A stretch of 64,000 bases of DNA. Origin: JAFALK01 sp042701975 (lineage in GTDB: Bacteria; Pseudomonadota; Gammaproteobacteria; Burkholderiales; Burkholderiaceae_C). Location: assembly GCA_042701975.1 (NCBI GenBank), contig CP170561.1, forward strand, positions 4,774,001 to 4,838,000. The letters are read 5' to 3'. Both the position numbers and the translations under genes were made by a program. Shown in pieces: positions 55,299 through 63,564 of this stretch; position 1 is the stretch's first letter; each line of letters begins with the position of its first letter. Below the pieces are notes generated by a model, which saw only the letters and a program-made list of their open reading frames with translations, ran no database searches and had not been told where the DNA came from.

Positions 55299-55793
55299 AT
55301 GAGCACGACGCCCCGTATCGAGATGAAGCAGTTCGGACACATCGCACCGCCCGTGTTCGCGGCGCTGCGCACCATGGGCCAGGCGATCGCCGATTCCGGG
55401 CTGGACAAGGGGCTGGTGGAACTCGTGAAGATCCGCGCCTCGCAGATCAACGGCTGCGCCTTCTGCGTGCAGTACCACCTCAACGAGGCGCACAAGTTCG
55501 CCGTGCCGCAGGCGCAGCTCGACCAGCTGGCCGTCTGGCGCGATTCGCCCCTGTTCACCGAACGTGAGGCCGCCGCGCTGGCCTGGACCGAGGCGCTGTG
55601 CCGCATGCCGCAGGCGCACGTCGATGCCGCGGTCTATGCCCAGCTGCAGGGGCAGTTCGGCGAGACCGAAATCGTCTTCCTGACCTCGGCCATCGGCCAC
55701 ATCAACGCCTGGAACCGCATCTGCGGTCCGCTGCTGTTCACGCCGCCACCGGCAGCGGCACCGCTCAGCGCGGCTGCAGCGCCTCAGGGTTGA
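55299..55793 (+). CDS. Carboxymuconolactone decarboxylase/AhpD-like protein
   Basis: A 164-residue protein of the AhpD-like fold. The redox-type motif NGCAFCVQYHLNEAHKFAV carries the CxxC and the following histidine that relay electrons in alkylhydroperoxide reductase partners; the region GLVELVKIRASQI is typical of the family. The carboxymuconolactone decarboxylase label is the family name and does not prove that activity. Its last 29 bases overlap the 3' end of the convergent hydroxyacid dehydrogenase gene. It is divergent from rmuC across 48 bases. Confidence 0.92.
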   Translation: MSTTPRIEMKQFGHIAPPVFAALRTMGQAIADSGLDKGLVELVKIRASQINGCAFCVQYHLNEAHKFAVPQAQLDQLAVWRDSPLFTEREAAALAWTEALCRMPQAHVDAAVYAQLQGQFGETEIVFLTSAIGHINAWNRICGPLLFTPPPAAAPLSAAAAPQG

Positions 55794-56760
55794 GCAGGGT
55801 CGGCATCGTCCCGCCGGTCAGCGCGGCGACGAGGTTGTCCACGGCCAGCATGGCCATGGCGCGGCGCGTCGGGATGCTGGCGCTTGCGATGTGCGGCGTG
55901 AGCACGACGTTGGACACTTCCAGCAGGGCCGGGTGCACGCGCGGCTCGCCCTCGTAGACATCGAGGCCGGCCGCGGCGATGGTGTGGGCGCGCAGCGCTT
56001 CGGCCAGCGCCGCATCGTCGACGATGCCGCCGCGGGCGATGTTGGTCAGCGTGGCGGTGGGCTTCATCAGGCCGAGCTCGCGGGCACCGATGGTGTGGTG
56101 GTTCTCGGGCGTGTAGGGCAGCACGAGCACGAGGTGGTCGGACTGCTTCAGCAGCTCTTCCTTCGTCACCCAGCTGCCGCCCAGCGGTGCTTCGAGCTCA
56201 GGCGCGAGGCGGCTGCGGTTGTGATAGACCACCTTCATGCCGAAGCCCAGGTGGCCGCGGCGCGCAATCGCCTGGCCGATGCGGCCCATGCCGAGAATGC
56301 CCAGCGTGGCGCCATGGATGTCGGAGCCGGCAAACATGTCGATGGCCCAGCGCGTCCATTCGCCGCGGCGCAGGTAATGCTCGCTCTCGGCGATGCGGCG
56401 GGCCGTGGCCATCATCAGTGCGAAGCCGAAGTCGGCGGTGGTTTCGGTCAGCACGTCGGGCGCGTTGGAGACCCGCACGCCGCGCGCCGTGCAGGCGGCC
56501 ACGTCGATGTTGTTGTAGCCGACCGTCATGGCGCAGACGGCCCTGAGCTGCGGGCAGGCGTCGAGCAGCGCGGCGTCGATCTTGTCGGAGCCGGTGATGA
56601 AGACGCCCTCGCAGCCCTGCAGCCGCTCGGCCAACTGGACGGGCGTGAGCAGGTGATCGGGCTCGTTGTGGTCGACCTCGAAATGCTCGGCCAGGCGGGC
56701 GACGACTTCCGGGAAGACGCGGCGGGAGATGAGGATCTTCTTCTTGAGAATCGTGAGCAT
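55765..56760 (-). CDS. ghrB: D-2-hydroxyacid dehydrogenase (glyoxylate/hydroxypyruvate reductase type)
   Basis: A 331-residue NAD(P)-dependent dehydrogenase. The Rossmann segment is LGILGMGRIGQAIARRGHLGFGMKVVYHN, with the catalytic Arg in NIARGGIVDDAALAEAL, Glu in VYEGEPRVHP and His in LTPHIASASIPTR. This type reduces glyoxylate and hydroxypyruvate; the symbol is given by family resemblance. It is nine bases after the nitroreductase gene on the same strand, and overlaps the AhpD-like gene by 29 bases at its 3' end. Confidence 0.9.
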   Translation of the reverse strand: MLTILKKKILISRRVFPEVVARLAEHFEVDHNEPDHLLTPVQLAERLQGCEGVFITGSDKIDAALLDACPQLRAVCAMTVGYNNIDVAACTARGVRVSNAPDVLTETTADFGFALMMATARRIAESEHYLRRGEWTRWAIDMFAGSDIHGATLGILGMGRIGQAIARRGHLGFGMKVVYHNRSRLAPELEAPLGGSWVTKEELLKQSDHLVLVLPYTPENHHTIGARELGLMKPTATLTNIARGGIVDDAALAEALRAHTIAAAGLDVYEGEPRVHPALLEVSNVVLTPHIASASIPTRRAMAMLAVDNLVAALTGGTMPTLLNPEALQPR

Positions 56761-56769
56761 GAGGTGCTT

Positions 56770-57468
56770 TCAGTGCTCCAGGAATCGCGCAAAGCCGGCA
56801 ACCGGTTCGCGCTCGGTGACCAGGCTGTTCTCGACCAGGCCCATGTCGGCGTGGCCCAAGGCCATGCCGCAGACGACCATCTGCTGCGGGCCAAGCTGCA
56901 GCTCTTCGACAATGATGCGGTGGAACTGCGTCCACGCCGCCTGCGGGCAGGTGTGCAGATCGCGCGCGCGGGCCGCCACCATGATGTTCTGGATGAACAT
57001 GCCGTAGTCCAGCCAGGAGCCCTGCTGCATGACGCGGTCGATGGTAAAGATCAGGCCGACCGGCGCATCGAAGAAGGCGTAGTTGCGGCCGTGCTGCTCG
57101 TGCATGCGGGCCTTGTCGGTCTTGGCGATGCCCAGCAGGCCGTACAGGTCCCAGCCCACCTTGCGGCGGCGGTCGACGTAGGGCGACTGCCATTCGGTCG
57201 GGTAGTAGGCGTATTCCTCCTGGTGGCGGGCGCGCTCCTCGGGATCGTCGTAGGCGGCGCGCACACGAGCGCAGAGGCGCTCGCGCGCGCTACCGGTCAG
57301 CACATGGACCTGCCAGGGCTGGGTGTTGGTGCCCGAGGGCGCGCGGGCGGCGACAGCCAGGATGTCCTCGATCTGCTCGCGCGGAACGGGAGTGTCCAGG
57401 AAGGCGCGCAGCGAGCGGCGGCTGGAGATGGCTTCGTCAACGACGGCGATCCGTTCGGCAGGGGTCAT
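56770..57468 (-). CDS. Nitroreductase family protein
   Basis: A 232-residue FMN oxidoreductase. The FMN-binding regions are SSRRSLRAFLDTPVPREQIEDIL and RAPSGTNTQPWQVHVLTG, and the C-terminal PQQMVVCGMALGHADM. The start at 57468 (MTPAERIAVVDEAI) is chosen over an ATG 15 codons earlier because GGAG lies five bases before it. A typical role is NAD(P)H-dependent reduction of nitro groups or quinones, but nothing here fixes the substrate. It probably shares a transcript with ghrB. Confidence 0.9.
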   Translation of the reverse strand: MTPAERIAVVDEAISSRRSLRAFLDTPVPREQIEDILAVAARAPSGTNTQPWQVHVLTGSARERLCARVRAAYDDPEERARHQEEYAYYPTEWQSPYVDRRRKVGWDLYGLLGIAKTDKARMHEQHGRNYAFFDAPVGLIFTIDRVMQQGSWLDYGMFIQNIMVAARARDLHTCPQAAWTQFHRIIVEELQLGPQQMVVCGMALGHADMGLVENSLVTEREPVAGFARFLEH

Positions 57469-57580
57469 CAGGGCTCCGACAGCTGAAGGCAACAAAAGAG
57501 GCGATTCTTCCATCCCGCCATTGCCCCGGCGCCAGGGTCGGCATTGTGGGATTTACTGCACTTTCCCAGGGCAGCACATG

Positions 57581-57603
57581 TTTTTGCTGCATCGCAGCAA
57601 AAA
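57581..57603. promoter_or_regulatory. Candidate PhaR operator upstream of phaP
   Basis: Perfect inverted repeat TTTTTGCTGC, ATC, GCAGCAAAAA. The core is CTGC-N3-GCAG, the motif reported for PhaR, the repressor of phasin genes in Paracoccus. It ends four bases before the predicted -35 element of phaP. The sequence match is direct; the regulator is inferred. Confidence 0.7.
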
Positions 57604-57607
57604 GTGC

Positions 57608-57635
57608 TTGCAATCGCCGGCGACACCCCTATACT
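57608..57635 (+). promoter_or_regulatory. Sigma-70 type promoter of phaP
   Basis: A -35 box TTGCAA at 57608-57613 and a -10 box TATACT at 57630-57635, with a 16-base spacer. Transcription would start near 57642, giving a leader of about 80 bases before the phasin start. Both flanks carry GCAGC/GCTGC repeats. Confidence 0.7.
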
Positions 57636-57649
57636 AGGAATTGTGCAGT

Positions 57650-57664
57650 GCAGCAAAACGCTGC
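57650..57664. promoter_or_regulatory. Second candidate PhaR operator, just after the start site
   Basis: Inverted repeat GCAGC, AAAAC, GCTGC. It lies a few bases after the predicted transcription start, where a bound repressor would block elongation or open-complex formation. The adjacent TGTGCAGTGCAGC adds a half-site repeat. The inference of PhaR is as for the site at 57581. Confidence 0.55.
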
Positions 57665-57723
57665 GCTGAGACCTAGCTGAACATCAACCCACGGGGCGGG
57701 GCCCCGTCACTGGAGCCACAATT

Positions 57724-58278
57724 ATGCTGACCGCTGAACAAGTCTTCGCCGCTCAAAAGGCCAATGTCGAAACCCTCTTCGGCCTGACCAACAAGGCTTT
57801 CGAAGGCGTGGAAAAGCTCGTTGAACTGAACCTGGCCGTCGCCAAGACCGCCCTGGGCGAAGCCGCCGAGAACACCCAAGCCGCCCTGTCCGTCAAGGAC
57901 GCTCAAGAGCTGCTGGCCCTGCAAAGCACCCTGCTGCAACCGACCGCCGACAAGGCCGCTGCCTACAGCCGTCACCTGTACGACATCGCTTCGGGCACCA
58001 GCGCCGAAGTGGTGAAGGCGGCTGAAGCCCAGATCGCCGACCTGCAAGCCAAGTTCGCCACCGTGATCGACACCGCCGCCAAGAATGCACCGGCCGGCAC
58101 CGAGAACGCCGTGGCCCTGGTGAAGTCGGCCGTTGCCGCCGCCACCAACGCTTTCGAGTCCGTGCAGAAGGCTGCCAAGCAAGCGACCGAAGTGGCCGAA
58201 GCCAACTTCCAGGCCGCCACCGAAGTCGCCACCAAGACGACCAAGGCTGCCGCCAAGTCGGCTCGCAAGGCTGCTTGA
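57724..58278 (+). CDS. phaP: Phasin (granule-associated protein)
   Basis: A 184-residue all-helical protein that coats polyhydroxyalkanoate granules. It opens MLTAEQVFAAQKANVETLFGLTNKAFEGVEKLVELNLAVAKT, the phasin_2 family pattern, with long amphipathic stretches, and ends with a lysine- and alanine-rich tail (TKTTKAAAKSARKAA) that may touch nucleoid DNA or the granule surface. GGAG eight bases before the ATG supports the start. It is monocistronic, with a strong terminator 52 bases after the stop. It is about 54 kb from phaCAB, as often seen. Its promoter has PhaR-like sites. Confidence 0.94.
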   Translation: MLTAEQVFAAQKANVETLFGLTNKAFEGVEKLVELNLAVAKTALGEAAENTQAALSVKDAQELLALQSTLLQPTADKAAAYSRHLYDIASGTSAEVVKAAEAQIADLQAKFATVIDTAAKNAPAGTENAVALVKSAVAAATNAFESVQKAAKQATEVAEANFQAATEVATKTTKAAAKSARKAA

Positions 58279-58329
58279 TCTGCTGATCAACTGAACCGTT
58301 TGTCTCCTCGGTACTCCCCGTACCGATTC

Positions 58330-58357
58330 AAGCCCGGTCTCTGACCGGGCTTTTTTT
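58330..58357 (+). terminator. Rho-independent terminator of phaP
   Basis: Stem AAGCCCGGTC, loop TCT, stem GACCGGGCTT, followed by a run of T (seven in all counted from 58351). It lies 52 bases after the phaP stop. The stem sequence is nearly the same as in the terminator at 15372-15403. Confidence 0.92.
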
Positions 58358-58371
58358 CGTCCTCAGTTCGC

Positions 58372-59868
58372 TTACTTCTGCACGTCGCCGATGCAGAGGT
58401 ACTTCCAGTCAAGGTATTCGTCCAAGCCCTGGCGCGCGCCCTCGCGGCCGTAGCCCGATTGCTTGACGCCGCCGAAGGGCACCTCGGCCGTCGAGATCAG
58501 GCCGGTGTTGACGCCGACCATGCCGTACTCCAGCGCCTCGGCCACGCGGAAGATGCGGCCGATGTCACGGCTGTAGAAGTAGCTGGCCAGGCCGAACTCG
58601 GTGTTGTTGGCGAGCTGGATGACGTCGGCTTCGGTCTGGAACTTGTAGACCGGCGCGACGGGCCCGAAGGTTTCCTCGCGCGAGCACAGCATGGCGGGCG
58701 TGGCGTCGGCCAGCAGCGTGGGCTCGAAGAACTGCGGGCCGAGCTCGGTGGCGCGCTTGCCGCCGACGAGCAGTCGGGCGCCGAGTGCCAGCGCATCCTG
58801 CACATGCGCCTCGGCCTTGGCCACCGCCGCCGTGTCGATCAGCGGGCCGACGATGACGCCGGGCTGGAAGCCGCCACCGGTCTTGAGCGCCGACACCTTG
58901 GCAGCGAACTTCTCCAAAAACGCGTCGTACACGCCAGCCTGCACATAGATGCGGTTGGCGCAGACGCAGGTCTGGCCGGCGTTGCGGTATTTGCTGACGA
59001 TGGCGCCCTCAACGGCGGAGTCCAGGTCGGCATCGTCGAAGACGATGAAAGGGGCGTTGCCGCCGAGTTCCAGCGAGAGCTTCTTGACCGTGGGCGCGCA
59101 CTGCTGCATCAGGATGCGACCGACTTCGGTAGAGCCGGTGAAGGACAGGTGCCGCACCGTCTCGCTGGCGCACAGCACCTTGCCGATCTCGATCGAGCTT
59201 TGCGCATCGGCGCTCAGCACATTGAGCACACCCGAGGGCATGCCTGCGCGCTGCGCCAGTTCGGCCAGGGCCAGGGCCGAGAGCGGCGTGGCCTCGGCCG
59301 GCTTGATCACGACCGTGCAGCCAGCGGCCAGGGCCGGCGCCACCTTGCGGGTGATCATGGCGTTAGGAAAGTTCCACGGCGTGATCGCGGCGCACACCCC
59401 GGCCGACTGGCGCTGCACGATGTAGCGCTTGGTCGGGTCGGTGGTGGGGATGGTCTCGCCATAGGCGCGCTTGCCTTCTTCGGCGAACCAGTCGATGAAG
59501 CTGGCGCCATAGGCGATCTCGCCCTTGGCCTCGGCCAGGGGCTTGCCCTGCTCGGCGGTGAGGATGCGCGCCAGGTCGTCCGCGTGCTTGAGCAGCAGCT
59601 GGTGCCAGCGCAGCATGATGGCGGCACGCTCCTTGGGCGTGCGCGAGCGCCAGGCCGGCAGGGCCTTGGCGGCCGCGGCGATGGCCGCTTCGGCTTCGGT
59701 GGCGCCCACGCAGGCCACTTCGGCGAGCAGTGCGCCGGTGGCTGGATCGTGAACCGCGAACTGGGTTTTGCCGGACACCCATTCGCCATTGATCAGCGAT
59801 TGGTTCTTGAGCAGGCTGGCGTCCTGAAGTTCGTTCAGGGGTGTATTCGGGGAGGGGGCGGTAGACAT
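58372..59868 (-). CDS. gabD: NAD(P)-dependent succinate-semialdehyde dehydrogenase
   Basis: Aldehyde dehydrogenase of 498 residues. The cofactor segment PWNFPNAMITRKVAPALAAG is followed by FTGSTEVGRILMQQC, the catalytic Glu in LELGGNAPFIVFDDADLD and the catalytic Cys in GQTCVCANRIYVQ, with the second cysteine two residues later as in GabD, where a redox disulphide is described. The usual substrate is succinate semialdehyde from GABA or 4-hydroxybutyrate, which also feeds polyhydroxyalkanoate monomers. No gabT is next to it. It is divergent from alaS. Confidence 0.93.
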   Translation of the reverse strand: MSTAPSPNTPLNELQDASLLKNQSLINGEWVSGKTQFAVHDPATGALLAEVACVGATEAEAAIAAAAKALPAWRSRTPKERAAIMLRWHQLLLKHADDLARILTAEQGKPLAEAKGEIAYGASFIDWFAEEGKRAYGETIPTTDPTKRYIVQRQSAGVCAAITPWNFPNAMITRKVAPALAAGCTVVIKPAEATPLSALALAELAQRAGMPSGVLNVLSADAQSSIEIGKVLCASETVRHLSFTGSTEVGRILMQQCAPTVKKLSLELGGNAPFIVFDDADLDSAVEGAIVSKYRNAGQTCVCANRIYVQAGVYDAFLEKFAAKVSALKTGGGFQPGVIVGPLIDTAAVAKAEAHVQDALALGARLLVGGKRATELGPQFFEPTLLADATPAMLCSREETFGPVAPVYKFQTEADVIQLANNTEFGLASYFYSRDIGRIFRVAEALEYGMVGVNTGLISTAEVPFGGVKQSGYGREGARQGLDEYLDWKYLCIGDVQK

Positions 59869-59918
59869 CGGGAGCTTCCTTTTGCACCACTCTACCGTGG
59901 CCCGAACAACCCCACGCC

Positions 59919-59924
59919 TATAAT
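59919..59924 (+). promoter_or_regulatory. Consensus -10 box of the alaS promoter
   Basis: TATAAT 44 bases before the alaS ATG; the -35 region (about 59896-59901, CCGTGG) is weak, so an activator or upstream element may help. It fits the constitutive need for AlaRS. Confidence 0.5.
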
Positions 59925-59968
59925 CGAAAGCTTACAAAAATCAAGCATTTACATAGAGAGCCCAGGGC

Positions 59969-62602
59969 ATGAAAGCAGCAGAGATCCGTCAGACGTTCCT
60001 GAAGTTTTTTGAATCAAAAGGTCACCAGATCGTGGCCTCCAGCCCTGTCGTGCCGGGCGACGATCCCACGCTGCTGTTCACCAACGCGGGCATGAACCAG
60101 TTCAAGGACGTGTTCCTGGGCTTTGACAAGCGCCCGTACAGCCGCGCCACCACCAGTCAGAAGTGCATCCGCGCCGGCGGCAAGCACAACGATCTGGACA
60201 ACGTCGGCTACACCGCCCGCCACCACACGTTCTTCGAGATGCTGGGCAACTTCTCGTTCGGCGACTACTTCAAGCACGACGCGATCAGCTTCGCCTGGGA
60301 GCTGCTGACGAAGCATTTCAAGCTGCCTGCAGACAAGCTCTGGGTCACGGTCTACGCCGAAGACGACGAGGCCTACGACATCTGGAACAAGGTCGTGGGC
60401 GTGCCCGCCGAGCGCATCGTGCGCATCGGCGACAACAAGGGCGCGCGCTACATGTCCGACAACTTCTGGATGATGGGCGACACCGGCCCCTGCGGCCCCT
60501 GCACCGAGATCTTCTACGACCATGGCCCCGAAATCCCCGGCGGCCCTCCCGGCTCGCCTGAAGAAGACGGCGACCGCTACATCGAGATCTGGAACAACGT
60601 CTTCATGCAGTTCAACCGCACGGAAGACGGCGTGATGCACAAGCTGCCCAAGCCGAGCGTGGACACCGGCATGGGTCTGGAGCGCCTGGCCGCCGTGCTG
60701 CAGCACGTGCACAGCAACTACGAGATCGACACCTTTGTCGGCCTGATCGCCTCGGCCAAGCAGGCCGTAGACGGCGCTGCGCCGGCCGGCAACGACTGCG
60801 ACAAGGATTCGCCTTCGCTGAAGGTGCTGGCCGACCACATCCGCGCCTGCTCGTTCACGATCGTCGACGGCGTCATCCCTGGCAACGCCGGCCGCGGCTA
60901 CGTGCTGCGCCGCATCGCACGCCGCGCCATCCGCCACGGCTACAAGCTCGGCGCGCGCAAGCCCTTCTTCCATCTGATCGTGGCCGAGCTGGTCCACCAG
61001 ATGGGCGAGGCCTATCCGGAGCTGCGCGCCGCGCAGGCCCGCGTGACCGAGGTGCTCAAGCAGGAAGAAGAACGCTTCTTCCAGACCATCGCCACTGGCA
61101 TGGAAATCCTCGAAGCCGCGCTGGCCAAGGGCGAGAAGGTTGTGGATGGCGAGACGGCCTTCAAGCTGCACGACACCTACGGCTTCCCCGTCGACCTGAC
61201 GGCGGACGTCTGCCGCGAACGCGGTGTCACCGTCGATGAGGCCGGTTATGAAACCGCCATGAACCGCCAGCGCGAGCAAGCCCGTGCCGCCGGCAAGTTC
61301 AAGATGGCCGCCGGCCTCGAGTACAAGGGCGTGCCGACGAACTTCCACGGCTACGAACATCTGGTGCACGAAGGCGCCAAGGTCACAGCCGTCTACGTGG
61401 ATGGCGCACTGGTGAGCGAAGCCAAGGCCGGCGATGACGCCGTCATCGTGCTCGACCACACGCCCTTCTACGCCGAGAGCGGCGGCCAGGCCGGCGACAG
61501 CGGCGAGCTGCGCAACAACACGAGCCGCTTCGCAGTCGAAGAAACGCTGAAGATCCAGGCCGATGTCTTCGGCCATCACGGCCGCGTGCTGGAAGGCACG
61601 ATCAAGGCCGGCGATGTGTTCAGCGCCAAGGTCAACCCCGAGGCCCGCGTCAAGACCGTGCGCAACCACAGCGCCACCCACCTGATGCACAAGGCCCTGC
61701 GCGAAGTGCTGGGCGGCCACGTGCAGCAGAAGGGTTCGCTGGTGAACGCCGAGCGCACCCGCTTCGACTTCGCCCACAACTCGCCGATGACGGCCGAGCA
61801 AATCGCCAAGGTCGAAGCCATCGTCAATGCTGAAGTGCTGGCCAATGCAGACGCTCGCGCCGATGTGATGGCGCTGGACGACGCGCAGAAGAGCGGTGCC
61901 ATGATGCTGTTCGGCGAGAAGTACGGCGACACCGTGCGCGTGCTGACGATCGGCTCCTCCAAAGAACTCTGCGGCGGCACGCACGTGCACCGCACCGGCG
62001 ATATCGGCTTGTTCAAGATCGTGGCCGAAGGTGGCGTGGCCGCCGGCGTTCGCCGCGTGGAGGCCGTGACGGGCGACAACGCCCTGGCCTACCTGCAATC
62101 GCTGGAATCCACCGTTCACGCCGTGGCCGGCACGCTCAAAGCCGCGCCGACCGAGCTGGAATCGCGCGTGCACGCCGTGCTCGATCAGGTCAAGGCGCTG
62201 GAGAAGGAGCTTGCAGCGGCCAAGAGCCGTCTGGCTTCCGCCCAGGGCGACGAGCTGATCAACCAGGCCGTGGACGTCAAGGGCATCAAGGTGCTGGCCG
62301 CCACGCTGCCCGGTGCTGATGCCAAGACGCTGCGCGAGACCATGGACAAGCTCAAGGACAAGCTCAAGACGGCCGCCATCGTGCTGGCCGCCATCGACGG
62401 CGACAAGGTCCAGATCGCAGCCGGCGTCACCGCCGACAGCATGGGCAAGGTCAAAGCTGGCGAGCTCGTCAACTTCGTCGCCCAGCAGCTCGGCGGCAAG
62501 GGCGGCGGCAAGCCTGACATGGCCATGGCTGGCGGCAGCAATCCGGCCGGCGTTCCGGCCGCGCTCGCCAGCGTGCAAGCCTGGGTCAGCGAACGGGCCT
62601 GA
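59969..62602 (+). CDS. alaS: Alanyl-tRNA synthetase
   Basis: Cytoplasmic enzyme of 877 residues that charges tRNA-Ala. The catalytic class II core has ARHHTFFEMLGNFSFGDYFK and TGMGLERLAAVLQ; the editing domain has HSATHLMHKALREVL and the cysteine/histidine of CGGTHVHRTGDIG; the C-terminal domain ends with the DHHA1-type NFVAQQLGGKGGGKPDMAMAGG stretch. Length and order match the E. coli enzyme. The UPF0149 gene follows six bases later. Confidence 0.98.
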   Translation: MKAAEIRQTFLKFFESKGHQIVASSPVVPGDDPTLLFTNAGMNQFKDVFLGFDKRPYSRATTSQKCIRAGGKHNDLDNVGYTARHHTFFEMLGNFSFGDYFKHDAISFAWELLTKHFKLPADKLWVTVYAEDDEAYDIWNKVVGVPAERIVRIGDNKGARYMSDNFWMMGDTGPCGPCTEIFYDHGPEIPGGPPGSPEEDGDRYIEIWNNVFMQFNRTEDGVMHKLPKPSVDTGMGLERLAAVLQHVHSNYEIDTFVGLIASAKQAVDGAAPAGNDCDKDSPSLKVLADHIRACSFTIVDGVIPGNAGRGYVLRRIARRAIRHGYKLGARKPFFHLIVAELVHQMGEAYPELRAAQARVTEVLKQEEERFFQTIATGMEILEAALAKGEKVVDGETAFKLHDTYGFPVDLTADVCRERGVTVDEAGYETAMNRQREQARAAGKFKMAAGLEYKGVPTNFHGYEHLVHEGAKVTAVYVDGALVSEAKAGDDAVIVLDHTPFYAESGGQAGDSGELRNNTSRFAVEETLKIQADVFGHHGRVLEGTIKAGDVFSAKVNPEARVKTVRNHSATHLMHKALREVLGGHVQQKGSLVNAERTRFDFAHNSPMTAEQIAKVEAIVNAEVLANADARADVMALDDAQKSGAMMLFGEKYGDTVRVLTIGSSKELCGGTHVHRTGDIGLFKIVAEGGVAAGVRRVEAVTGDNALAYLQSLESTVHAVAGTLKAAPTELESRVHAVLDQVKALEKELAAAKSRLASAQGDELINQAVDVKGIKVLAATLPGADAKTLRETMDKLKDKLKTAAIVLAAIDGDKVQIAAGVTADSMGKVKAGELVNFVAQQLGGKGGGKPDMAMAGGSNPAGVPAALASVQAWVSERA

Positions 62603-62608
62603 TCCCGC

Positions 62609-63307
62609 GTGGTGCATCCGATCGATCAGGACAGCGCGGAGTCCTTGGCGGCGATGCTCAAGGGCCTGGCCGCCAAGGTCTGCAGCGAGGACGACATCGT
62701 CCTGGTCGACACCGTGGACGGCTACTTGACTGCCCTCGCCTGCGGGCCGATCCATGCTGATCCGCTGCAGGCCATGGACGCGCTCTACGGCGATGAGTGG
62801 GCGGCCGTGCTCGATGAGCAGGATCTCACCGACCCGTTCATGGAAGCGCTGCACCGGCGCTGGACGGAGATCACCGAAGCCTTGGCGCCGGCGCTGCTGG
62901 AGTTCGATCGCGAGCAGATGCAGCTCACGCCGCTGCTCACCCTGTTCGACGACGCGACGCTCGCGGAACTGATCGCCAGCGGCATCATGCGCTTCGACGA
63001 AATGCCTGCGCCACCTGCTGATGGCGTGCTTTGGGTTCAGGGCTTCCTGCGCGCGGTTCGGGACCACGACGCGGACTGGCATCGCTTCGATCCCAAGAGC
63101 GAAGTCGGCCTAGAGCTCGATGGCATGCTGATGGCCATCGCCGCGGTTGCCATGGCGCCGGGCGAGCAGCTCGAGCGCTTCCTCACCGAGGCCTACGACG
63201 ATCCAGCGAACGCGGATCAGGGCGTGCTGCTTGATGACGCGCTGTTCTGCGTGCAGGACCTCAAGCTCTTCTGGCAGCGACCGGAAACACGGCAGCTGTT
63301 GTCCTGA
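62609..63307 (+). CDS. UPF0149/YecA-like protein
   Basis: A 232-residue protein of the UPF0149 group, helical and of unknown function. The family opening is LVDTVDGYLTALACGP, then the middle GVLWVQGFLRAVRDHDADW and the end GVLLDDALFCVQDLKLFW. It lacks the C-terminal SEC-C zinc motif that longer YecA proteins carry. The first residues (MVHPIDQDSAESLAAML) are an unpaired lead and the exact start is uncertain. It follows alaS by six bases, so the two are very likely cotranscribed. Confidence 0.82.
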   Translation: MVHPIDQDSAESLAAMLKGLAAKVCSEDDIVLVDTVDGYLTALACGPIHADPLQAMDALYGDEWAAVLDEQDLTDPFMEALHRRWTEITEALAPALLEFDREQMQLTPLLTLFDDATLAELIASGIMRFDEMPAPPADGVLWVQGFLRAVRDHDADWHRFDPKSEVGLELDGMLMAIAAVAMAPGEQLERFLTEAYDDPANADQGVLLDDALFCVQDLKLFWQRPETRQLLS

Positions 63308-63331
63308 AGCCGCTGCTGCGCAGCAAGCAGC

Positions 63332-63361
63332 TTGACGGCCGCGGCCGGCGCTTCGCATACT
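63332..63361 (+). promoter_or_regulatory. Promoter for the leader peptide and GNAT gene
   Basis: TTGACG at 63332-63337 and CATACT at 63356-63361 with an 18-base spacer. Transcription would begin near 63368, only a few bases before the ATG of the 33-residue frame, so the leader would be almost leaderless. It is a good match to sigma-70 elements. Confidence 0.6.
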
Positions 63362-63371
63362 GAACGCCAAC

Positions 63372-63473
63372 ATGAACCGCTCAGAGAAGATCCCCGTTCC
63401 CGCTCAGCGCACCGCGCTAGTCACCATCGTCGTTCAGATGATGGTCGTCTTCGGCCATCCCCATCGCTGCTAG
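63372..63473 (+). CDS. Putative leader peptide of the GNAT attenuator (33 residues)
   Basis: A short frame that ends TAG at 63471-63473. The peptide is MNRSEKIPVPAQRT followed by ALVTIVVQMMVVFGHPHRC: the second half is rich in Val and Met, with Phe-Gly-His-Pro-His-Arg-Cys before the stop. The frame starts a few bases after the predicted start site, and its stop codon sits within a palindrome that can pair with the terminator that follows. No ribosome site precedes it, consistent with a leaderless start. Whether it is a sensor of charged tRNA or of a drug is unknown. Confidence 0.5.
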   Translation: MNRSEKIPVPAQRTALVTIVVQMMVVFGHPHRC

Positions 63474-63483
63474 CGGGCCCGCT
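63472..63483. promoter_or_regulatory. Palindrome that can compete with the terminator
   Basis: AGCGGGCCCGCT, a perfect twelve-base palindrome that begins inside the leader stop codon. Its AGCGGGC half is complementary to the 5' arm of the terminator (GCCCGCT at 63513-63519), so a ribosome stalled before or at the stop could change which pairing forms. The pairing is direct; the mechanism is inferred. Confidence 0.5.
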
Positions 63484-63510
63484 TCTCAAGGTACAACCCT
63501 CACCCAGAAC

Positions 63511-63538
63511 AAGCCCGCTGACTCCAGCGGGCTTTTTT
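63511..63538 (+). terminator. Rho-independent terminator between the leader peptide and the GNAT gene
   Basis: Stem AAGCCCGCTG, loop ACTC, stem CAGCGGGCTT, ending in six T. It lies 37 bases after the leader stop and 26 bases before the GNAT ATG, so most transcripts from the promoter at 63332 should end here unless pairing is changed. Confidence 0.88.
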
Positions 63539-63564
63539 GTTTTCATCGCCAAGGAGCAAAAGCC

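Noticed and set aside
60014..63082. Open frame of 1022 codons on the minus strand across alaS
   Set aside because: alaS on the plus strand is beyond doubt; the antisense frame is compositionally odd and domain-free.
63372..63473. Classical histidine, tryptophan or phenylalanine attenuator
   Set aside because: There is no run of one such codon; the frame has two His codons, one Phe and no Trp, so a simple amino-acid attenuator is not supported.
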